64,000 nt of DNA from Sphingobium sp. TCM1 (lineage in GTDB: Bacteria; Pseudomonadota; Alphaproteobacteria; Sphingomonadales; Sphingomonadaceae), in NCBI RefSeq assembly GCF_001650725.1, contig NZ_LXVX01000010.1, positions 1 to 64,000 of the forward strand, given 5' to 3'. A program made the translations under genes and the position numbers. The notes beneath the pieces were generated by a model, which saw nothing but the letters and a program-made list of their open reading frames with translations, was not told the origin of the DNA and made no database searches. Below, piece by piece: positions 1-8,808 of the stretch (position 1 is the first letter of the stretch; each line of letters opens with the position of its first letter).

Positions 1-2
1 GG

Positions 3-728
3 GGCAGCTTCCCAATGTGCTACGGCTCGGATTTCATCTCCGAGCATATCGAGCAGGCGTGCATCGCCCTCAAAATCCGCCTCATCCATTCGCTGCCGGG
101 GCGTCCTCGCGGGCGCGGCAAGATCGAGCGGCTGTTCCGCACCATCAACGACATGTTCCTGCCCGACCTGCCCGGCCACCTGATCGCGGGCAAGCCGCTG
201 TCGGCGCCAGTGCTCACGCTCGACGAGCTGCGCGCCCGCTTCGAGGCGTTCGTGTGCGGCGTCTATCATCGTCGCCCGCATGGCAGCACCGGCGAACCGC
301 CGATCACGCGCTGGCAGAAGGGCGGGTTCCTGCCCGCAATGCCCGACAGCCTTGAACAGCTCGACATGCTGCTCGTGCACGTGCCCAAGCCCCGTAAAGT
401 GCTGCGCGACGGCATCCGTCTGATGGGCAGGCGCTATGTCGAACCCACGCTCGCGGCCTTCGTCGGCGAGCAGGTCGAGGCGGTCTATGACCCCCGCGAC
501 CTGACCGAGATCCACGTCTACCACCAGGGCCGGTTCGTCTGCCGTGCGCTCAGCTCCGAGCACGCTGGGCACCCGTCGTTGCGCGCGATCCAGCGCGCCC
601 GGCGCGGCGCGAAGGAGCGCGACAAGCAGGTGCCTGCCCCCACGGAGACCTTCGATGGCGACCAAGAGGATACGGCTTCCCGGCCCACCACCTACCGAGG
701 GCTCCGGCTCTACGCCGCTGACGATTGA
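3..728 (+). CDS. DDE transposase of a Mu/TniA-like transposon (5' end cut by window)
   Basis: Only the C-terminal about 240 residues are present; the reading frame is open to the window start. The visible part is the end of an rve/DDE catalytic core followed by a Mu-type C-terminal domain. GSDF is followed by a PRGRGKIERLF segment whose Glu (codon at 126-128) is the expected third catalytic acid. The residue 36 positions before that Glu, where a DDE enzyme has its second Asp, reads Cys (FPMCYGSDF). The 3' end overlaps the ATPase gene by 74 nt, as in MuA/MuB or TniA/TniB pairs. The role would be strand transfer during transposition. The family assignment comes from motif recognition; the exact IS or Tn family was not determined. 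Confidence 0.8.
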   Translation, partial: GSFPMCYGSDFISEHIEQACIALKIRLIHSLPGRPRGRGKIERLFRTINDMFLPDLPGHLIAGKPLSAPVLTLDELRARFEAFVCGVYHRRPHGSTGEPPITRWQKGGFLPAMPDSLEQLDMLLVHVPKPRKVLRDGIRLMGRRYVEPTLAAFVGEQVEAVYDPRDLTEIHVYHQGRFVCRALSSEHAGHPSLRAIQRARRGAKERDKQVPAPTETFDGDQEDTASRPTTYRGLRLYAADD

Positions 729-1533
729 GTTCCTGGTCGAGCAGCCGTTCCTGGCGACCCGCGAACATGCCCGGTTCGTCGAGTTTGCCGAAGCCTGCGC
801 GCACTACCGCTATATCGGCGTGTGTCATGGCCGGCCGGGCGTCGGAAAGACGCGATCGGCGCGCGAGTTTTCCAGCTTCCCCGACCTGGGGGAATATGCC
901 GCGCTCCGTCCCATTGCCGCGCTCCTTGGCGAAAAGGTCGCTCGCTGCCGCGCCGTCTTCTACACCGTGTCGGTCAGCAACACGCCCAAGACGATCGACG
1001 CGGTGTTGGGCCTCAACCTCATTAAGCTGGGCTATGCCCGGCTGACGGTCGCGGGCGGCTCGCAGGACGAAATCACCCATGACGCCGCCCGCATCGCCTG
1101 CCCCCTCGTCATCGTCGACGAGGCCGACCGCCTGACCATAAAGTCGCTCGAACATCTCCGCGACATGGCCGATCGCCACGGCTTCGGGCTGATCCTGATG
1201 GGTATGCCGGGCTTGGAGAAGCGCCTCGCCCGCTATGCCCAGCTCTACTCGCGGATCGGCTTCGTCCACGAGTTCAAACCGCTTACCGAGACCGAAATGC
1301 GGCTGCTGCTCGCGACCCACGCCGGCGATTTCGGGATCAGCTTCGACCCGGCCCAACTCGACGCGATCGAAGCGCAGGCAGCCGTGATCCGCATCACGCG
1401 CGGCAACTTCCGGCTCATGGAGCGCCTGTTCGCGCAGATGCGGCGGATCATGACCCTCAACCGCGTCGAGGAGGTCACCGCTGACATCGTTCAGGCCGCG
1501 CGCGATTGCCTCGTCATCGGACCCGGCAACTGA
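655..1533 (+). CDS. AAA+ ATPase of the transposon (TniB/TnsC/MuB-like)
   Basis: A 292-residue AAA+ ATPase that would load on target DNA and activate the transposase. Walker A (GRPGVGKT) lies at about residues 59-66 and Walker B (LVIVDEADRL) at about 151-160. A C-terminal helical segment follows (GNFRLMERLFAQM), typical of MuB/TnsC-type proteins. The ATG at 655 is preferred over an upstream in-frame ATG at 544 because GGAG stands about 8 nt before it and the upstream extension is just the transposase read in another frame. It is co-directional with, and overlaps, the transposase. No TniQ/TnsD-like third gene follows before the efflux operon. Confidence 0.85.
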   Translation: MATKRIRLPGPPPTEGSGSTPLTIEFLVEQPFLATREHARFVEFAEACAHYRYIGVCHGRPGVGKTRSAREFSSFPDLGEYAALRPIAALLGEKVARCRAVFYTVSVSNTPKTIDAVLGLNLIKLGYARLTVAGGSQDEITHDAARIACPLVIVDEADRLTIKSLEHLRDMADRHGFGLILMGMPGLEKRLARYAQLYSRIGFVHEFKPLTETEMRLLLATHAGDFGISFDPAQLDAIEAQAAVIRITRGNFRLMERLFAQMRRIMTLNRVEEVTADIVQAARDCLVIGPGN

Positions 1534-1535
1534 CA

Positions 1536-1572
1536 AATAGCGCGATCAGAACGCCGCCATTTAGCGCGAGCG
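1536..1572 (+). repeat. Candidate transposon-end repeats
   Basis: Two copies of TAGCGCGA (1538-1545 and 1562-1569), 24 bp apart, sit just after the ATPase stop codon. Short direct repeats at the ends of Mu/Tn7-like elements are normally transposase-binding sites. The terminal TG/CA and the target duplication could not be located, so the element boundary is unknown. Confidence 0.35.
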
Positions 1573-1737
1573 TTTACACGCAATCGCCCCGGGGCGCGTT
1601 ACCCCGCGAAACTCTGTATAATCGCAAGGGCCGCAGGATGGATGCCGAACAGGCGGGTTGCCCTGTGCCAAAAGTCATCATTGGCGGTGGGCAGGGCCGC
1701 CGATTCTTGTATTGGCAAGTCCGGACAGATACCATCA

Positions 1738-3225
1738 TTATTTGCTCATAAGGGCTGAGGCTTGACTCCCAGCTTCTGTCCATCCCAGTCCAAGCGACTT
1801 CTGTATGGCAACATAGCTGGCGGTGAGGGCCGCAACCGCACTGTGCAGGTTTGCCTCTGCAAGCCGCTGCTGGCGGTCAGCCTCAAGAGCGTCGCCTCTC
1901 GAAATGACCTGCCGCGCATAGCGCTGCCGCATCAGCGTTGCCGCTTCATCTGCTGACCGCTTGATTTCGGCAAAAGCGGCGACGTTTCGCCTTTGCTGTG
2001 CAAAGCGCGCAAGCGACGTCTCCGCATCCTCAAGCGCGCCGAGCACTACCTGCCGATATTGTGCCTCGGCTTCATCGCGACCAGAGCGTGCCTGTGATAT
2101 CGCCGCTGACGTTCGTCCAAAATCGAGCAAGCCCCATTGCAGCTGAGGGACGGCGATGTTGGAAATATTGCCCAGATCTACCAGGTCTCCGATCGACGTG
2201 CCGCCAATCCCGAGAATCCCCATGAAGCTGATTTTCGGAAAACGAGCTGCTTCCGCGACTCCTATCCGGGAAGTTGTGGCAGCGAGACTGCGCTCCGCAG
2301 CGCGGATGTCGGGACGGCGACGCAGGAGCGCCGAAGGGTCTCCGATCGACACCCGCGCAGGGGGCATCGGGATATCGCGCCGTGGCGTCAATAGCGGATC
2401 GAGAGATCCCGGCGCTTCACCGGCGAGAACCGCTAGCGCATTCATATATATTACGATCTCAGCATCGGCTGCGGCGAGATCGCTGATCGTGGCCTGAACC
2501 GCGCGGTTCGCTTGGCCGACAGTAAAGGCCGGGATTGTGCCTTGCCCGAAACGCTGCCGGGCTAGGGCGAGCTGCTGCCGCTGAATGTCGAGACCTTCGC
2601 GAAAAGCGGCGGCGCGCTGCTGCCGGTCACGAAGATTGGTATAGGTCTGCGCGACTTCAGCGCTGAGCTGGACCTTTGCGTCTGCAACATTATACGCCGC
2701 TGCCGCCGCCAGCGCGTTTGCCGCTTCGATTTTTCGCACCTGCCCGCCCGCGAGATCTATTTCCCAGTTTGCGTTCAGACCAAGGTTGTAGAAACGCAGA
2801 GACGTGTCCGCATCCTGGGCGGATGAAGGCGCCGGAACAGGTGTGGGTGTAGTACTTCCTTGACTGGTCTGGAGATCGATCCCGGGAAGATCGGCAAATA
2901 TGGCCGTGCCCTGAGCACCAGCCGTCGGCAGGCGGTTTGCTCGCTCCTGGCGTACAGACGCACGGGCTTGGCGAAGTCGGGCCTGCGCAACATCAATCGA
3001 GGGATTCGCGACAAGAGTGCGCCGCTCGAGCTCATCGAGAACCGGATCTTGCAGCGTCGCCCACCATTCGGCGAGTTCAGGCTCGCTGGTCGATGCATCT
3101 GCTGGTTGACGAACGAATGTTGGCCGCGGCGCGGCTTGGCCGAGCTCTGGTGGTCCGGAATAGTCCGGGCCGACCACACATCCACCAAGGAGCAGCGGAA
3201 GGATGAGACCACTTAACTTTGCCAT
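1738..3225 (-). CDS. Outer-membrane efflux lipoprotein (OprM/NodT family, TolC-like)
   Basis: About 495 residues, the usual length for the NodT/OprM family. The signal peptide ends in a lipobox (LLLGGC), so the mature protein is a lipid-anchored outer-membrane channel. The body holds the two long TolC-type repeats with alpha-hairpins (LDELERRTLVANPSIDVAQARLR; SLAATTSRIGVAEAARFPKIS). ATG at 3225 is chosen over the in-frame GTG at 3231 because GAGGTG lies just upstream of the ATG. It is the last gene of a three-gene minus-strand operon, 7 nt after the MFS gene, and would give the EmrAB pump an exit across the outer membrane. Confidence 0.92.
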   Translation of the reverse strand: MAKLSGLILPLLLGGCVVGPDYSGPPELGQAAPRPTFVRQPADASTSEPELAEWWATLQDPVLDELERRTLVANPSIDVAQARLRQARASVRQERANRLPTAGAQGTAIFADLPGIDLQTSQGSTTPTPVPAPSSAQDADTSLRFYNLGLNANWEIDLAGGQVRKIEAANALAAAAAYNVADAKVQLSAEVAQTYTNLRDRQQRAAAFREGLDIQRQQLALARQRFGQGTIPAFTVGQANRAVQATISDLAAADAEIVIYMNALAVLAGEAPGSLDPLLTPRRDIPMPPARVSIGDPSALLRRRPDIRAAERSLAATTSRIGVAEAARFPKISFMGILGIGGTSIGDLVDLGNISNIAVPQLQWGLLDFGRTSAAISQARSGRDEAEAQYRQVVLGALEDAETSLARFAQQRRNVAAFAEIKRSADEAATLMRQRYARQVISRGDALEADRQQRLAEANLHSAVAALTASYVAIQKSLGLGWTEAGSQASALMSK

Positions 3226-3232
3226 TACCACC

Positions 3233-4795
3233 TCAATGCATCGTCAGCGACATCCCCTTGGGGAGCGGGCGAAGGAAAAACACGAACGGGAGCGTCACAA
3301 AAGTCGCTACCGCCATCGTCAAAAATATGTCGTTATAGGTCATGACGAACGCCTGCTGCTGAATAGTGCCAGCGAGCGACTGAAGGCCGGCGTCCATATT
3401 TCCCAGAGTATGAGACATCCCCGCGATATACTCCTGCACGCTTGGATCGTTTGCCCACAGCGTTTCCTCCATCCGTCGGCTGTGGAGTGACATGCGCTGG
3501 TCCTGGAACGACGTCAGGGCCGCCAGAGCGAATGAGCCACCGAGGTTTCGCGCAGCATTGAAGATGCCCGAGGCATCTCCAGCATCCTCCTTGCTGACTG
3601 AGGTAATGGCGGCTTGGTTCAGAAAGAGCATGACAAAGATCATCCCCACCCCGCGCAGCAGCTGACCGGTAGTAAAGGCTTCGCCTGCGGATTCCACTGT
3701 GAGACTGGTGTTCACAAAGCAGCTAGCAGCCATAAGCGCGAGGCCAGCACCAACGGCCAGCCTGATGTCGACAAACCGCATCAGAAACGGTACGAATGGC
3801 ATCACAAAGAAGGCAGGAACGCCCATGAGAAAAATGACCTGTCCGGTCTCGAGGGCATTATAGTCGGCGATAAGCGACAGGAATTGCGGGATGACGAAGG
3901 TCGATCCGTACATCACCATGCCCAGCGCTAGCGCCATTATAACGACGCTGCCGAACTGTCTGCTCATGACGATTCGCAACTTAAGGACGGGCTTTGTTGC
4001 CCGGATCTGTCCGATCCCCAACATCACAAACCCTGCTACTGTTATAAACGTCAGCCGGATGATAAGCGTCGATTCGAACCAGTCTTCACGGTGCCCCTCC
4101 TCGAGCACGATCGTCAGTCCTCCAAGGCCAAGGATCAGGCCTATAATACCCAACCAGTCGGCCTCGCGAAGATAGACCCAATTCGTACGTTCGTGCGGCA
4201 GGCCGAGCAACAGGAGCAAGAGGAGTATCCCGCAGACCGGCACATTGACGAAGAAGGCATAATGCCAGCTCAAATTTTCCGTCAGCCAGCCACCGAGCAA
4301 GGGGCCAAGAACGGGCCCCAAGATTACTGTCATTCCGAAAAGGGCCATCCCGATAGGCTGCTGGGGTGGCGGGAGTCGCTTTGCGACAATCGTCATGGCG
4401 GTCGGTATCAGCAGCCCTCCCATAAGGCCCTGCCCGGTTCGTCCGATGATCATCGTCATAAGGTCGGTGGCGATGCCGCATAGGATGGAGAACCCGGTAA
4501 AGGCAGTCACGGAAATGAGAAGGAGGGTTCTCAGTCCCAAAAGCCGCTCCAGCCAAGCGCTCAGCGGAATGACGACGATCTCGGCAACGAGAAAGGCGGT
4601 GGCGATCCACGTTCCCTCAGTGCCGGTTGCTCCGATTTCGCCTTGGATCGTTGGCAGTGCCGAGTTGACGATCGAGATGTCGAGGGTCGCCAGCAGTGCG
4701 CCGAGCGAGCCGGCAGCCACAGCGATCCAAGCGGTCAAGTCCGCACGCGCGGAACGAGCTGCGTCTGGAGATGCTGTGACCGTGACCACTGTCAA
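3233..4795 (-). CDS. emrB: DHA2-type MFS multidrug transporter, EmrB-like
   Basis: A 520-residue inner-membrane protein with the 14-helix layout of DHA2 drug:H+ antiporters. Family motifs include LDISIVNSALPTI in helix 1, GRTGQGLMGG, and the antiporter motif C region (GPVLGPLLGGW) with NWRW-like SWHYAFFVNVP after it. The apparent start is TTG at 4795, whose last bases overlap the stop of emrA (TTGA); a GTG at 4789 is an alternative. Partner proteins are the HlyD-type adaptor upstream and the outer-membrane lipoprotein downstream. Substrate cannot be told from sequence; EmrAB homologues export hydrophobic toxicants. Confidence 0.93.
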   Translation of the reverse strand: MTVVTVTASPDAARSARADLTAWIAVAAGSLGALLATLDISIVNSALPTIQGEIGATGTEGTWIATAFLVAEIVVIPLSAWLERLLGLRTLLLISVTAFTGFSILCGIATDLMTMIIGRTGQGLMGGLLIPTAMTIVAKRLPPPQQPIGMALFGMTVILGPVLGPLLGGWLTENLSWHYAFFVNVPVCGILLLLLLLGLPHERTNWVYLREADWLGIIGLILGLGGLTIVLEEGHREDWFESTLIIRLTFITVAGFVMLGIGQIRATKPVLKLRIVMSRQFGSVVIMALALGMVMYGSTFVIPQFLSLIADYNALETGQVIFLMGVPAFFVMPFVPFLMRFVDIRLAVGAGLALMAASCFVNTSLTVESAGEAFTTGQLLRGVGMIFVMLFLNQAAITSVSKEDAGDASGIFNAARNLGGSFALAALTSFQDQRMSLHSRRMEETLWANDPSVQEYIAGMSHTLGNMDAGLQSLAGTIQQQAFVMTYNDIFLTMAVATFVTLPFVFFLRPLPKGMSLTMH

Positions 4796-5940
4796 CGCTT
4801 CCGGCTTACGGCCTGACGGAGTCGATCCATCTCTCCTCTGGCTGAACGCGTATCGACCGTTACTCCAACCGACATTCCCGGCACAAGGAGCCTGCGCACT
4901 TCGAGAGGAGCATCGATTGCAATGCGTACAGGCACGCGCTGTACGATCTTTGTGAAGTTTCCGGTCGCATTCTGGGGGGGGAGCACCGAGAACTGGGCGC
5001 CCGTGCCAGGAGCGACACTGGCAATACGCCCGGTCAGTTCGACGCCAGGGAGCGCATCGATTTCGATGCCAACAGGCTGGCCGACGCGCATAAGCCCCAG
5101 TTGAGTCTCTTTGAAATTCGCCTCTATGAACAATCGATCGACAGGAACCAGTGTCATCAGGCGCGTACCGGGCTGCACGAATTGCCCGACACGGACAGCC
5201 AGGTCGCCCACACGGCCATTGATGGCAGCCTTAAGCACTGTCGATTCGACGTTGACGCGCGCCACCTTGAGTTGGGCACGCGCGGCCTCTGCTTGCGACT
5301 GGGCCTGACGTACCTGCGCGCTCAGTGTACCGACACGCCGTTGCGCGGCAATCAGCGCGGCATGCGCAGCATTGGTTCGCTCGCGAGCTTGCCGTGCCTG
5401 CGTCTGAAGCTGCGCGAAACGCTCCCCTGGCTCGGCGCCGGATGCGGCAAGCGGCTGATATCGCGTAACCTGCTGTGCGGCGAAAGCAGCCTCGGCGCGC
5501 GCCGCGTCGAGCTGGGCTTGCGCTTGCGCTATGGTTGCCTGTTGTTCGGAAATCTGAGAGCGCGTCGTATCCCCCGCAGCCGTTGCCGTTTCGATCTGGC
5601 TGGTAATCTGTTCAGTCTGCGCCCGATATTCGCGGGGATCGAGTTCAGCTAGAGACTGCCCCTGCCGAACCGTCTGATTCTCGATAACGAACACCCGTTC
5701 AACATATCCGGCGATCTTGGGCGCTGTGATGACGGAATCCGCCGCAACATAGGCGTTGTCGGTCACCTGCATGTATCGGCCCCGGTTCTGATGATCCAAG
5801 TACCAGACAAGGCCACCAATGAGCAGCAAGATCGCGCTAATGAGCATCGCCAGGCGAACGCGTGGCGATTTAAGCGGGGACGCTGCCGATTCGCCGAGGC
5901 CCTCAGGATCCGCCGAAGCAGTGGCCGACTTGTCCGCCAT
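4792..5940 (-). CDS. emrA: HlyD/EmrA-type membrane fusion protein
   Basis: A 382-residue periplasmic adaptor. One N-terminal membrane helix lies at about residues 31-49. It is followed by a lipoyl half-motif (TDNAYVAADSVITAPKIAGYV), a long coiled-coil of Ala/Gln/Arg-rich heptads at about residues 100-215, the second lipoyl half (LKAAINGRVGDLAVRVGQFV), and a beta-barrel region containing EANFKETQL. It would bridge EmrB to the outer-membrane channel. First gene of the operon; the promoter must lie upstream of 5940, in the AT-richer 5941-6274 stretch. Confidence 0.92.
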   Translation of the reverse strand: MADKSATASADPEGLGESAASPLKSPRVRLAMLISAILLLIGGLVWYLDHQNRGRYMQVTDNAYVAADSVITAPKIAGYVERVFVIENQTVRQGQSLAELDPREYRAQTEQITSQIETATAAGDTTRSQISEQQATIAQAQAQLDAARAEAAFAAQQVTRYQPLAASGAEPGERFAQLQTQARQARERTNAAHAALIAAQRRVGTLSAQVRQAQSQAEAARAQLKVARVNVESTVLKAAINGRVGDLAVRVGQFVQPGTRLMTLVPVDRLFIEANFKETQLGLMRVGQPVGIEIDALPGVELTGRIASVAPGTGAQFSVLPPQNATGNFTKIVQRVPVRIAIDAPLEVRRLLVPGMSVGVTVDTRSARGEMDRLRQAVSRKR

Positions 5941-6274
5941 ATAAATTACAATTCCCCATGATGCGCGGTGCGGTTCTGCTCTTGCAGCATTAAAGGGCGC
6001 TCGGCAATTGCATATTATATGGAACCTCAGCGTTTACGCCCCTATCATTCGCTCTTGCCCGACGCCGCTGGACCGGTACTAACCATCAGCCGCCCTATCA
6101 GGCTGTAGCTCCCCCCAACTTCACGTCAGAATCAGAATATACCGAGGAACGATTTGTTAAGCTGGGGCACAAATACAGAAGCTGAACGCGCATGATGCCC
6201 ACCATTTCGGCGAGAAGATTACTGGTGCCTACAGGACGGTCGATAAAAACTGAGCCGAGATCCGATGTCCAGGT
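5941..6274. other. Intergenic, promoter region of the efflux operon
   Basis: This 334-bp AT-richer stretch lies upstream of emrA and should hold its promoter. A TATAAT-like hexamer can be read on the minus strand around 6010-6018, but no clean -35 partner. A 29-codon ORF at 6019-6108 was seen and not called. No regulator gene is adjacent. Confidence 0.5.
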
Positions 6275-6490
6275 TCAATCCGCGCAACGATGGGCTATCG
6301 TGATATGAGCAGCGCCATCCGAAAATTGCCGTGCCACTTTGATTGGATGGGTGCCGTCACCTTGTCCGACAGCGATATTATGGGCGGTCTCGACCGCTAG
6401 TACTTTCTTGTTAGTCTCGCCGGAGTTATTGCCCTGCAATGCCAAGCTCACGAGATAATGCGCAGCCTCACACAGCGGCATTGAATTCAA
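6275..6490 (-). CDS. Small hypothetical protein, doubtful
   Basis: A possible 71-residue product that I do not recognise. Composition is ordinary, with no signal peptide or membrane helix. It is the only open frame of size in 6270-6500 and lies co-directional with the next small gene upstream. It may be a degraded gene fragment or chance. Confidence 0.25.
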   Translation of the reverse strand: MNSMPLCEAAHYLVSLALQGNNSGETNKKVLAVETAHNIAVGQGDGTHPIKVARQFSDGAAHITIAHRCAD

Positions 6491-6508
6491 TAGCGTCAGC
6501 TTTCGTCG

Positions 6509-6985
6509 TTAATTTTTACTACCCGGACAGCGCCGTGCGAGCGCTGTTCCACGAAGAAAGCCGCGGCGCGCGAAGCCGGCGTCGATTGCTGACGCCAGGC
6601 GTCTTTCGGCCGGAGCTGCGCCCGAAATCTCCCGAACTAAGCCCCGAAACGGTATGATTGTGTTAACAATAGTTTTTCCTCCAGCCTCGGCTAGCCGACC
6701 AGGCCTGTTCTCTTTTTTGTTGTTGCCGACGGCAAAATCAGGTCCGAGGACGCTATCGAGCTCCGTGGTTGCGGCCTTGATCTGCGCACAGGATTTCAAA
6801 CCGGAGAGGCCATATGGATTTTCTTGCGCTCTTTCCAGAATAACTGGAATTTCAGTTTTGGCCGCGCCAATATCTTTCGCCGGCTGAGTGACGATTTCCC
6901 GACCGCGGTCAACTGTCTCATCTTTTCTGGCGGGTTGCTCGGGGCTTTGTCCAAGAGCCGCCATGGCAAAAATAAGTATCATCAT
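6509..6985 (-). CDS. Hypothetical exported protein
   Basis: 158 residues with a short hydrophobic N-terminus (MMILIFAMAALGQSPEQ) that looks like a signal peptide cut near Gly-Gln. A charged middle follows (KDIGAAKTEIPVILERAQENPYGL) with a single Cys in LKSCAQIK, then a basic C-terminus. An 'RAQ-PY-L--C--I---I--LD--LG-D' pattern of this kind recurs in short secreted alphaproteobacterial proteins, but I cannot name a family. Codon use and the signal-like start argue that it is real. Function unknown. Confidence 0.6.
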   Translation of the reverse strand: MMILIFAMAALGQSPEQPARKDETVDRGREIVTQPAKDIGAAKTEIPVILERAQENPYGLSGLKSCAQIKAATTELDSVLGPDFAVGNNKKENRPGRLAEAGGKTIVNTIIPFRGLVREISGAAPAERRLASAIDAGFARRGFLRGTALARRCPGSKN

Positions 6986-7099
6986 CCGCCAAATATCCTG
7001 AAGACAAGGTTGAAAGCATAAACACGACCGCTGTGGGGTTCACTGTTGCCGCGCTTGAAATAACAGCAGATGCCCACAAGGGCATGACGATCACATTGA

Positions 7100-7126
7100 G
7101 TGGCGCCCGTGAAGAACGGGCGCCAC
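7100..7126 (-). terminator. Hairpin downstream of the DUF4142 gene
   Basis: A perfect inverted repeat with 11-bp arms (GTGGCGCCCGT / ACGGGCGCCAC) and a 5-nt loop, starting 6 bp beyond the stop codon. No T-run follows on the minus strand, so it may act as an mRNA 3' end stabiliser as well as a terminator. A second short palindrome (CATTGACC-GCC-GGTCAATG, 7133-7151) overlaps the stop codon. Confidence 0.5.
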
Positions 7127-7131
7127 TATGA

Positions 7132-7710
7132 TCATTGACCGCCGGTCAATGCTGAAGGAAGAAGTGCCTTCCCGTTGGTGAGTTCTTGCTCAAGTGTGGG
7201 AACGGCGGTGCCCGCGACTTGCTTCAAGGCTGGGTCGGTGCCGTCTTGCGCATAGCCTTTGTTGATGGCCCATGCCGCCTGCAGTACCTGGGCGGACTGG
7301 GATAGATAAAGATTATCGAAGCTGCCGCGCGGCGTCTTCTGGAGCAGCTTCACGAGTGCGGCTCTGTCGGAGGAAAGCGATGACGATGGCGCTTTTATCG
7401 TCCGCTGATCGTTGCGCAGCGCCGCCATGAGAGCTTTCTGGGCGATTTGCGCTTCTGTCTGAACACGTTTGGCATAAGCCTTCACATCGTCACGCTGGGC
7501 CTTGGTCACGGCGAGCTGCGCCGCTTTTATTTGATAGAGGTTCGCATCCGATGCAGCCATCACAAACGCTGGCTCATTCTGTCCAGCTATCGGTGTCGTG
7601 CCGGTATCCATGCTCGACATTGAACCTGTGTTCGTTGGCGAAACAGCTTGGGCAAGAGCCCCTGAACCTGAAAGCGCTAGCGCGCCCGCGGCCATAATGA
7701 CTTTCAGCAT
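7132..7710 (-). CDS. DUF4142 domain protein, exported
   Basis: 192 residues. The signal peptide (MLKVIMAAGALALSGSGALAQ) is cut after ALA, then a Ser/Thr-rich linker leads to an all-helical DUF4142 domain (about residues 55-185: FVMAASDANLYQIKAAQLAVTKAQRDDVKAYAKR). DUF4142 is a ferritin-like four-helix fold of unknown role, common in periplasmic proteins of Sphingomonadales. ATG at 7710 is preferred over an upstream start at 7746 because GGAGAAGG is 5 nt upstream of it and the signal peptide then begins correctly. Confidence 0.85.
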   Translation of the reverse strand: MLKVIMAAGALALSGSGALAQAVSPTNTGSMSSMDTGTTPIAGQNEPAFVMAASDANLYQIKAAQLAVTKAQRDDVKAYAKRVQTEAQIAQKALMAALRNDQRTIKAPSSSLSSDRAALVKLLQKTPRGSFDNLYLSQSAQVLQAAWAINKGYAQDGTDPALKQVAGTAVPTLEQELTNGKALLPSALTGGQ

Positions 7711-8109
7711 AGTACCTTCTCCGTAGAATAGATTGCGAGCGGTCAAGTGGCCGCATCACGTTAAACGTGACCACGTCGTAACGATGCTGTTGGATAATCG
7801 TTCCACCATCACCCGCATTGCATAAATTGAATTGTCAAATCAATAGCAATTGAATCGGCAGCAGATTCCATTGGCTAATCGGATAGAAATATTAGGAATT
7901 GCAAGATTTGACTTATCACATGGTCGATATGCTATCGCTTATTAAGACCTGGAACCCGATATTCACTATCTTACTTAATTTGGCTCCGATCGGGTCGGTC
8001 CTTCAAATAAAAACAAAACTCGTAGATACCTACGAAGGTATCCGGCGCATGGCGATTTTGTACATGCAATTACGCCCGAAAGTTGCTGAGATCGGCGACA
8101 GGCTCATGA

Positions 8110-8808
8110 TCAATTTATCTCCTGCTTGCGATCCATCCGATCCTTGGATGTATCTAGCGCGCGCTCTGTGGAATGCTTCCGCGCTGTATCCGCGGACCAA
8201 TCCGTCAATTCTGTGGTTGAGCGAGCTACTGCACGATCGAAAGCGGCGACTATCCCACTTGTGGTATTTGCGGAAGCTGGCTCCTGCACCAAGAAGCGCT
8301 TGGCCTCGACGGGACGACGATCAGAAAGATCAAACAGGGTTGCATCGCCTTCGATAATGACAGTGGGCGGTGCTTTTTCACCCCCATCTAGGGCATACCT
8401 TGCTTCGAATCGCTCGATATCAATCTGCAGCGCATGCGATGCCCCGGTGGCGTTTCTCACGCCCGTCAGGCGCACGTCAGGTGCCCGCGCCGCATATTGA
8501 CGCATCAGCGCCTGGGTGAAAAGATCGGGGACCGGCGCCACCCAACGAACCCCCTTGAGGTAGAGCGCACGCTCCCCCCGCGTGGTGAGCATGCGATCGC
8601 CCTCCACCTCCTGCGAGAACCGGGGGCGAAGCAGAGATACAGAGCGAGTCGGGAGCGCACCCTGCATCCCGGTGACGGGCGTGGGGTCAACCACGCCAAA
8701 CCTGAAAAGGTCAGCGCGCTCGCCGCCGCCTAGCAGGTTTCCACAGCTAGCCAGCAGCAAGGCGCTCGACAGAAGTGCAAAAGTCCGATTCCTGGTTGAT
8801 AATGTCAC
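8110..8808 (-). CDS. ABC-type transport auxiliary lipoprotein (PqiC/MlaB-partner type)
   Basis: 232 residues with a lipobox (LLLASC) at the end of a short signal peptide, then the ABC-trans_aux fold (PTRSVSLLRPRF..., ALYLKGVRWVAPVPDLFTQALMRQYAA). Proteins of this family sit at the outer membrane as partners of Mce-type lipid transporters. It starts with GTG overlapping the stop of the MCE gene (GTGA) and is last in a four-gene minus-strand operon in which each junction is a 4-nt overlap. Confidence 0.85.
   Translation of the reverse strand: MTLSTRNRTFALLSSALLLASCGNLLGGGERADLFRFGVVDPTPVTGMQGALPTRSVSLLRPRFSQEVEGDRMLTTRGERALYLKGVRWVAPVPDLFTQALMRQYAARAPDVRLTGVRNATGASHALQIDIERFEARYALDGGEKAPPTVIIEGDATLFDLSDRRPVEAKRFLVQEPASANTTSGIVAAFDRAVARSTTELTDWSADTARKHSTERALDTSKDRMDRKQEIN

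Noticed and set aside
6019..6108. 29-codon ORF starting MEPQ, and a 14-nt match (ATATGGAACCTCAG) to the marR start at 11848
   Set aside because: A 14-mer repeat is expected several times by chance in 64 kb, and the peptides diverge after four residues.
7899..8357. 152-codon plus-strand ORF
   Set aside because: Its 3' half is antisense to the auxiliary lipoprotein gene and the AT-rich 5' half has no recognisable domain or good ribosome site.
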